From an uncultured Peptococcaceae bacterium (GTDB lineage Bacteria > Bacillota > Desulfitobacteriia > Desulfitobacteriales > Syntrophobotulaceae), in the NCBI GenBank assembly GCA_937892995.1, contig CALBJS010000290.1, positions 1-10,948 on the forward strand: a DNA stretch of 10,948 bases, given 5' to 3'. Below, piece after piece: positions 6,539 to 10,948 of the stretch; the stretch's first letter is position 1; every line of letters starts with the position of its first letter. The notes beneath the pieces were generated by a model. That model made no database searches. It had not been told where the DNA came from and saw only the letters and a program-made list of their open reading frames with translations. A program made the translations under genes and the position numbers.

Positions 6539-9500
6539 TCCTAACACCAACCTTAATACGCCCTCCAAAATAATAGGGAATCCCAAAAACCAAACCCAAG
6601 AATACTATGGTAAGCAGAAAGATAATAATCCTAATAGTCCTGCCTCCGACTACCTTAATGGGGATATTTTGAAAGGAATACTTGCCACTTAGAGAGTATT
6701 GTGCTACTCCTATAGTATGTTCTCCCTTAGTGATTTCCAATTCCGCAACCTCAGAAGTGGTTTCTAAGGCAAGAACATTATCTACATATATCCTTGTTCT
6801 TACAAAAGGTTCTTTGTTCTGCCATTTTATCTCCATTGAGGATGAAGCAGCCTCATTATTTATTATTACGGTAGGATTATCAACTGGGAAATCTATTAAA
6901 CTTACTTTCCCTTTAAGATCTTCAACGATCAACGAATTTGGATTTAGGTTTACTTTCCTTGCTAAGATTGGATAGAAAGCAACCGTCTTTTCGTCTAAAT
7001 AATCATAGAGGATGAGCTTTACTCCCTCATCTCTTCCTCCTAACCTTCCCCCTATTGCAAGATATTGTTTTGAGTTCTTTATGAACTTCTGGATTGTCAA
7101 GCCGGCTGTCCAGTGTCGATTCAGCTTGTCATCAGCCAAGTCTTGAACGTTCAGGGTTTTCAATGGTTCCCCCCAGCCACCGGCAACGTCAAATATCTCG
7201 ATCATCATCCCGGTTCCCGTATCGGTATTCTTGATTATTGCTAGCTCCGGAATACCATCACTATTCAGATCCTCTATAACACAGCTTGGCACTAGATCGT
7301 CCTCGATTCTAAATACTTCATCCCCACTGAATCCTTGATAAGACCAGACTACATTTCCTGTAACACCATCGATTACTTTTAATTGTCTCCCTTGATCTTC
7401 ATTATCTTGATAACTAATTACATCGAGCGATCCATTGTTATTAAAGTCAATATTGGCTGCTTTTAAGACTACGTTTGAGCCTTCCACTTCAACCATAAGT
7501 TTTCCATCAGAACCGGAAATTATAGTATGAAAAGTTTCTTGGTTTCCCAAGCTTCTACTCAGCAATAATTCAGGTATACCATCCTGATCAAGATCGTCAA
7601 ACACACGTGCTCGGTTCAGGTCAATTTCCCCTTGAGTGACACTGTTGAGTTCCTTAAAGTAAAAATCTAAGCCCCCCACCCTATTAGTTAACCCCAACCT
7701 GACTTCTTGGGATGCTACAACAAAGATATCCGAAAGGCCATCCTTGTTTACATCTCCAGCTGGGATAAGAATTACTTCTTGGACTAATCCTTCAGTAGGT
7801 TCAAAATATGTTTTATCGTTAAGATTAAAATGGGCCCAGGTTTTTATTTTCTTCCCACTTAATCCATCAAGAATGTAAAAATGGGAAGAAGTGCCCACCA
7901 AAACTTCTGGTCGCCCGTCATTATTCACATCTTGAACCTGAATTAAAGAATTTATCTTATCATTCAAAATCAAATTCTCTTTCCAAAGAACATTACCTGT
8001 TTTTCCACTAAGGGCAATTACTTTAGACTGCAGGTTAGTTTCGACCAGCCCCTCAGGTGATAAGGCCACTAAAATGTCGTTCATACCATCTTCATCTAAG
8101 TCACCGCAAATATGTATTTTCTCCATCCCCTTATAGTTGACAAGTAATGAAGGCTCCAGAAGATACTCCCAAATAAAATTTTTTTTATCAGAAACTTTTT
8201 GGATTAATCCTATCTTTTTTTCTCCCCAATTTCTCTGACGTAGTGAATAGAGAAGAAGATATTCAGTATCTTCATATCTTAAAAAACCGGCATCCATAAA
8301 TTTGGGCAAGGACCAAATCCTTTTTACCATTTCCCTGTCGAAAAGAATTATCTCCGTAGGAGAACTCGTTATTAATATCCTTCCCTTTCCATCTGTCAAA
8401 AGATGGTTTTCTCTTGATGATGTTTGCCCGAAGGTTTCGACCGTCACAATCCCTTCTTTTAACTCTTGCCCATTTGCCAGATCCAAAATAGTAAAGTACT
8501 GGACTTTAGAATTAGCATGCCCTAACACAAATATAGTTTCCGTTCCGCCCCTCTCTACAACTGCAGAACTACCCTGTGCAGACCCTCTTATTTCGTATTC
8601 CCACTTAGTGTCACCGTTTCGGCCATTAAGACAAATTATTCTTTGCTGAATTCCCTTTATAGAAAAGACAACATCATTATATCCGTCCTTATCTAAATCC
8701 CCACTATACTTTTTTTCAAAATCACTAATCCCATTATCTGTACTTAGTGCTATCTTTTTCTGCCAAATGATATCCCCATTTTGAGGATTATGAGCGGATA
8801 TAAATCCGCCATGATGAGTGACCCAAATGTTCTGACCGGAAAAAAATACCTCCTTTTTTTCAAAATTCAGCACCTTATTCTTTGAAAAGAGCCCAGAATT
8901 CTTACGCCACATCTCTTCACCTATTCGGCCATCAACACCGACCATCTCCCCTAACTGATTAATAAAACATAGTTCACTAAACATGTCTCCATTAAGATCA
9001 GAAATAGAAGCAGAGGAAATAATCTTTGATGATGCGGAATGCTCCCAAACTAAACTGCCGTCAGAAGCGGAGAGCTTATATAGAGAATGACCTGCAACAA
9101 TATATAAATACTGCTTTTTATTTTCAAAAGAATATATGATATTCGTTATTTCCGGTTGATAATTATACCAACCAAAACCTTTCTTAAATATGTTATTCTC
9201 CGGGGAAAACCACCAGATTATCTCCCCCGTCCTACTGCTCAGACATAAGACATTTGGTAACAACTCATCTTTAATACTCACCACCAAGTCTTTATTGCCA
9301 TCAGAATCTTGATCAGGTATAAGTACAAAGGAAGAGATCTCCTTACCGGGATAGAGATGTTGAATAATTTGTCCCTCTTTTAAGATATATAATCCCGAAG
9401 TAGAAGGAAGGATAAGAACCTCTTGGTCATTAAAATATTCAAATTTTGGTTCTGCAGAAATTTCTCCTCTTATGCTTTTCTTAGATGGTGGCTGATATTG

Positions 9501-9599
9501 AGCATAGACAGCTCGTTTTTCCGGAACAAAGTTTAAGAATAAAAAGCATATTACTATCAGAAAACCTAAGGTTTTCACTTGGAGGCTACGATTAAGCAC
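6531..9599 (-). CDS. Secreted, membrane-anchored beta-propeller protein (FG-GAP/VCBS and PQQ-like repeats)
   Basis: A 1022-residue extracytoplasmic protein. Residues 1-34 are a signal peptide (LGFLIVICFLFLNF ... VYAQ); residues 989-1011 form a C-terminal membrane helix with a short basic tail. Nine acidic loops of FG-GAP/VCBS calcium-binding type occur near residues 96, 201, 301, 500, 557, 616, 669, 718 and 777, for example DLDKDGYND, DLDEDGMND, DVNNDGRPE and DLDQDGIPE. Between them lie PQQ-propeller-like W motifs (GEIIWWF, GSLVWEH, GDIIWQK, GDTKWEYE, GNVLWKE, GNVVWSY). Two or more propellers are therefore likely, followed by a small Ig-like domain (about 920-985). The GTG at 9599 is chosen because AAGGAG lies 7 nt upstream; the ATG at 9638 lacks a ribosome site. 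It heads the operon with the ABC ATPase and permease. Ligand unknown; it may be the surface sensor or substrate-handling part of that transporter. Confidence 0.85.
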   Translation of the reverse strand: MLNRSLQVKTLGFLIVICFLFLNFVPEKRAVYAQYQPPSKKSIRGEISAEPKFEYFNDQEVLILPSTSGLYILKEGQIIQHLYPGKEISSFVLIPDQDSDGNKDLVVSIKDELLPNVLCLSSRTGEIIWWFSPENNIFKKGFGWYNYQPEITNIIYSFENKKQYLYIVAGHSLYKLSASDGSLVWEHSASSKIISSASISDLNGDMFSELCFINQLGEMVGVDGRIGEEMWRKNSGLFSKNKVLNFEKKEVFFSGQNIWVTHHGGFISAHNPQNGDIIWQKKIALSTDNGISDFEKKYSGDLDKDGYNDVVFSIKGIQQRIICLNGRNGDTKWEYEIRGSAQGSSAVVERGGTETIFVLGHANSKVQYFTILDLANGQELKEGIVTVETFGQTSSRENHLLTDGKGRILITSSPTEIILFDREMVKRIWSLPKFMDAGFLRYEDTEYLLLYSLRQRNWGEKKIGLIQKVSDKKNFIWEYLLEPSLLVNYKGMEKIHICGDLDEDGMNDILVALSPEGLVETNLQSKVIALSGKTGNVLWKENLILNDKINSLIQVQDVNNDGRPEVLVGTSSHFYILDGLSGKKIKTWAHFNLNDKTYFEPTEGLVQEVILIPAGDVNKDGLSDIFVVASQEVRLGLTNRVGGLDFYFKELNSVTQGEIDLNRARVFDDLDQDGIPELLLSRSLGNQETFHTIISGSDGKLMVEVEGSNVVLKAANIDFNNNGSLDVISYQDNEDQGRQLKVIDGVTGNVVWSYQGFSGDEVFRIEDDLVPSCVIEDLNSDGIPELAIIKNTDTGTGMMIEIFDVAGGWGEPLKTLNVQDLADDKLNRHWTAGLTIQKFIKNSKQYLAIGGRLGGRDEGVKLILYDYLDEKTVAFYPILARKVNLNPNSLIVEDLKGKVSLIDFPVDNPTVIINNEAASSSMEIKWQNKEPFVRTRIYVDNVLALETTSEVAELEITKGEHTIGVAQYSLSGKYSFQNIPIKVVGGRTIRIIIFLLTIVFLGLVFGIPYYFGGRIKVGVRNG

Positions 9600-9606
9600 A
9601 ATAATA

Positions 9607-9612
9607 CTCCTT
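9607..9612 (-). promoter_or_regulatory. Ribosome binding site fixing a GTG start for the propeller gene
   Basis: AAGGAG is 7 nt before the GTG at 9599. The longer frame from 9638 begins within a TATAAT-rich stretch that looks like promoter rather than coding sequence. Confidence 0.75.
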
Positions 9613-9629
9613 CGAATAGAAAGATGATA

Positions 9630-9642
9630 ATTATACATTATA
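9630..9642 (-). promoter_or_regulatory. Two TATAAT hexamers, candidate -10 region of the propeller-ABC operon
   Basis: Minus-strand TATAAT occurs at 9637-9642 and again at 9630-9635, 30-40 nt upstream of the GTG start. Neither has a recognisable -35 at 16-18 nt; that place is occupied by the 22-bp palindrome. This would fit an activator-dependent promoter, but AT-rich chance matches are possible. Confidence 0.4.
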
Positions 9643-9647
9643 TAATA

Positions 9648-9669
9648 ATGAGCCCTGTGCAGAGCTCAT
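9648..9669. repeat. Near-perfect 22-bp palindrome upstream of the propeller-ABC operon
   Basis: Outer arms ATGAGC and GCTCAT and inner arms CTG and CAG are symmetric around a central TG; only one C/A pair breaks the symmetry apart from the two central bases. It ends 6 bp upstream of the first TATAAT, covering the -35 region. It could be an operator for an activator or repressor, or the stem of a terminator for upstream transcription, although no T-run follows on either strand. Confidence 0.5.
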
Positions 9670-9718
9670 AGTAAAACTTTAAAAAAACTTCTAATATGTC
9701 AGAAAAAAATCAAATAAT

Positions 9719-9799
9719 CTAGGCAAGAACAATTGTTAAAATAATCAATGCGGCCAGCGTAAATGCCGCTGGAAAAGTTATAGTAAATTTTTCCCCCAC
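9719..9799 (-). CDS. Candidate 26-residue single-helix membrane peptide
   Basis: A short frame, GTG to TAG, encodes 26 residues: a polar start MGEKFTITFP followed by an uninterrupted hydrophobic stretch AAFTLAALIILTIVLA. A G-rich ribosome-site-like run containing GGAGG lies at 9807-9816; from the end of the run to the GTG is 7 nt, from GGAGG 12 nt. The composition is that of a transmembrane peptide, unlike random AT-rich intergenic sequence. A 6-bp inverted repeat (CCAGCG at 9754-9759, CGCTGG at 9767-9772) falls inside the frame. I recognise no family. It lies between the Na/Pi transporter gene and the propeller operon and could belong to either or to none. It may also be a chance frame. Confidence 0.35.
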   Translation of the reverse strand: MGEKFTITFPAAFTLAALIILTIVLA

Positions 9800-9963
9800 T
9801 CCCTTACCCCCCCTCCGATATCTATCAGTAATTCTGAGCAACAACCAAAGACTATTAATATTTCACAAATTCTACGAGTATTTGCAAAATTCTCCTTATT
9901 CTATATTAACAAAAAACTGACAAGATGTTAATCTTTATTTTCAATTCATTATTTTCGCTTTTT

Positions 9964-10948
9964 CTAGATTTGTTCGTTTCCTATCACGTATCCAGCTATA
10001 TTAACAGAATGATCCCCGATTCTCTCCAAATTACTTAACACATCCAGATATACCGCCCCAACATTACCGCTACAAGTCCTGGCATTTACCCTAGCAATAT
10101 GAGCTTTACGTAGATCTTTCTCCATCTCATCGATAATATCATCTTTTTCTATAACCTCTCTGGCTAACTGTTTATCTTCTTTCTCTAAGGCTTTTAAAGA
10201 AAGCGTGAAAATACTCTTAACCAGTTGAGTTAACTTCTCCAAGTCTTCCAAAGCCTTCTCAGAAAAAACCAATCCATGGGCCGTAGCATAATCTGTAAGC
10301 TCGACAATATTATCGGAATGATCCCCTACCCTTTCAATATCCCCTACTGCTTGAAGAATGGTATGGCTTTTTTTCGAAAGGGTACCGGAAAGATTTTTTC
10401 CAGAAATTGCTCTGACCACATAAGACTCAATATCATTTTCTAACCTGTCCACTACCATTTCACATGCTTTGGCAGTCTTTTGGTTTTCATCTTTCTTCGT
10501 AAAAAAGAATTCTACCGCATTATCTAGAGTATCAAAGGCTATATTACCCATCCTAAGCAACTCATGCTTCGCATTGGCAAGGGCTACAGGTAAGTTGTTC
10601 AGAAGTCTTGGCTCCAAATACTGGGGGCTGGCATCAAGATCCCCATCCTGTGAGGGTATTAATTTACTGACGATAGAAGCCAGTACTGATACAAAAGGCA
10701 AGAGTATTATTGTATTGGAAATATTAAATGCCCCATGAATCTGAGCAATCTGCATTTTTACATTTAGTGAATCCCACGATCCACTATTTCCCGGCAGGAG
10801 AGCATAAATTCCATTAGTAAATATTTCTACGGACATAAGGAAAATACCTGAGAGAAATAAGGGAAGAAAAATTAGAGTACCGATCACATTAAACAGAAAG
10901 TGAGACCAAGCAGTTCGACGGGCAGCTACACTTGCTCCTATACCAGCC
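9964..10948 (-). CDS. Na/Pi cotransporter family protein with C-terminal PhoU-like domain (5' end outside window)
   Basis: The visible 327 residues are the C-terminal part of an inner-membrane sodium/phosphate cotransporter of the NptA/YjbB type. The reading frame is open to the right edge, with AGIGASVAARRTAWSHFLFN before the apparent GTG at 10887, so that GTG is internal and the gene starts outside. Helices GTLIFLPLFLSGIFLMSVEI and FNISNTIILLPFVSVLASIV belong to the transporter repeat; the 'AHIHGAFNISNT'-like segment is typical. From about visible residue 115 a two-repeat helical PhoU domain follows, with the metal-site motifs IERVGDHSDN and LERIGDHSVN and E/D-x-x-x-D pairs (KDDIIDEMEKD). 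Such PhoU-tailed transporters move phosphate or a related anion. No pst or phoB genes are nearby. Confidence 0.88.
   Translation of the reverse strand, partial: AGIGASVAARRTAWSHFLFNVIGTLIFLPLFLSGIFLMSVEIFTNGIYALLPGNSGSWDSLNVKMQIAQIHGAFNISNTIILLPFVSVLASIVSKLIPSQDGDLDASPQYLEPRLLNNLPVALANAKHELLRMGNIAFDTLDNAVEFFFTKKDENQKTAKACEMVVDRLENDIESYVVRAISGKNLSGTLSKKSHTILQAVGDIERVGDHSDNIVELTDYATAHGLVFSEKALEDLEKLTQLVKSIFTLSLKALEKEDKQLAREVIEKDDIIDEMEKDLRKAHIARVNARTCSGNVGAVYLDVLSNLERIGDHSVNIAGYVIGNEQI

Larger units (their letters stand above)
9600..9963. other. Intergenic region between the Na/Pi transporter gene and the propeller operon
   Basis: This 364-bp AT-rich spacer contains, from right to left in the reading direction of the flanking genes: a 7-bp A-T inverted repeat (ATTAACA at 9905-9911, TGTTAAT at 9926-9932) with no T-run; the candidate 26-residue peptide (9719-9799); the 22-bp palindrome; two TATAAT hexamers; and the AAGGAG of the propeller gene. 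I see no clear terminator for the Na/Pi gene and no tRNA or other RNA gene. Confidence 0.5.

Noticed and set aside
9754..9772. Stem CCAGCG/CGCTGG with 7-nt loop, as terminator of the Na/Pi transporter gene
   Set aside because: No T-run follows on the minus strand, it lies about 190 bp after the stop codon, and it falls inside the candidate peptide frame; the symmetry may come from the coding sequence.
9862..9894. Ten-codon TTG frame directly behind AAGGAG, downstream of the Na/Pi gene
   Set aside because: A ribosome site is present, but ten codons with a TTG start and a spacing of about 4 nt are too little to support a gene.
9905..9932. 7-bp inverted repeat ATTAACA...TGTTAAT with 14-nt loop, as terminator
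   Set aside because: The stem is almost all A-T, the loop is long and no T-run follows; it would be a poor terminator.
10885..10887. GTG as the start of the PhoU-domain protein
   Set aside because: The frame remains open to the window edge and the upstream residues (GASVAARRTAWSHFLFN) match the transporter family, so the GTG is an internal Val.

Overview
The window looks like chromosomal DNA from an endospore-forming, low-GC Gram-positive anaerobe of the Clostridia, perhaps a Peptococcaceae relative of Desulfosporosinus or Desulfitobacterium (inference; no marker gene fixes the genus). The reasons are the start of a GerW/YtfJ spore protein gene beside a DUF2953 (YtfI) gene, strong AGGAGG-type ribosome sites, AT-rich sequence, and extracytoplasmic proteins with a Gram-positive style signal peptide. 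I see no phage, IS element, CRISPR array, tRNA or rRNA.

Layout. Positions 1-884 (minus) hold the start of gerW and the complete upstream DUF2953 gene, overlapping by 20 bp. A 216-bp divergent spacer carries a good sigma-A promoter (1037-1065) for cls (1101-2555, plus), a two-HKD cardiolipin synthase. Everything to the right is on the minus strand. First comes a YbaK-type aminoacyl-tRNA deacylase (2564-3040) behind a Fur-family repressor (3109-3573); the repressor promoter is overlapped by an imperfect palindrome. A small PF04020 membrane protein (3714-4055) and an HD-domain protein (4200-4718, with its own terminator and promoter) follow.

Positions 4815-9599 form a tight three-gene operon. 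It encodes a 1022-residue secreted, C-terminally anchored beta-propeller protein with nine D-x-[DN]-x-[DN]-G type loops and PQQ-like W motifs, then an unusual ABC ATPase, then a six-helix ABC-2 permease. The first two genes overlap by 8 bp and the last two are 14 bp apart. The arrangement resembles NosDFY-type ABC systems, but the extracellular partner is a propeller. This is the best candidate in the window for a little-described system. The ATPase has a degenerate signature and an Asp where the H-loop His normally stands.

The 364-bp spacer 9600-9963 holds a near-perfect 22-bp palindrome just upstream of the operon, two TATAAT hexamers, and a possible 26-codon membrane peptide. The right edge holds the 3' part of a Na/Pi-cotransporter gene with a C-terminal PhoU-like domain; its start lies outside the window.

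Several starts were moved from the longest open frame to an internal codon that has a proper Shine-Dalgarno sequence: DUF2953, the Fur-family gene, PF04020, HD, the ATPase and the propeller gene.
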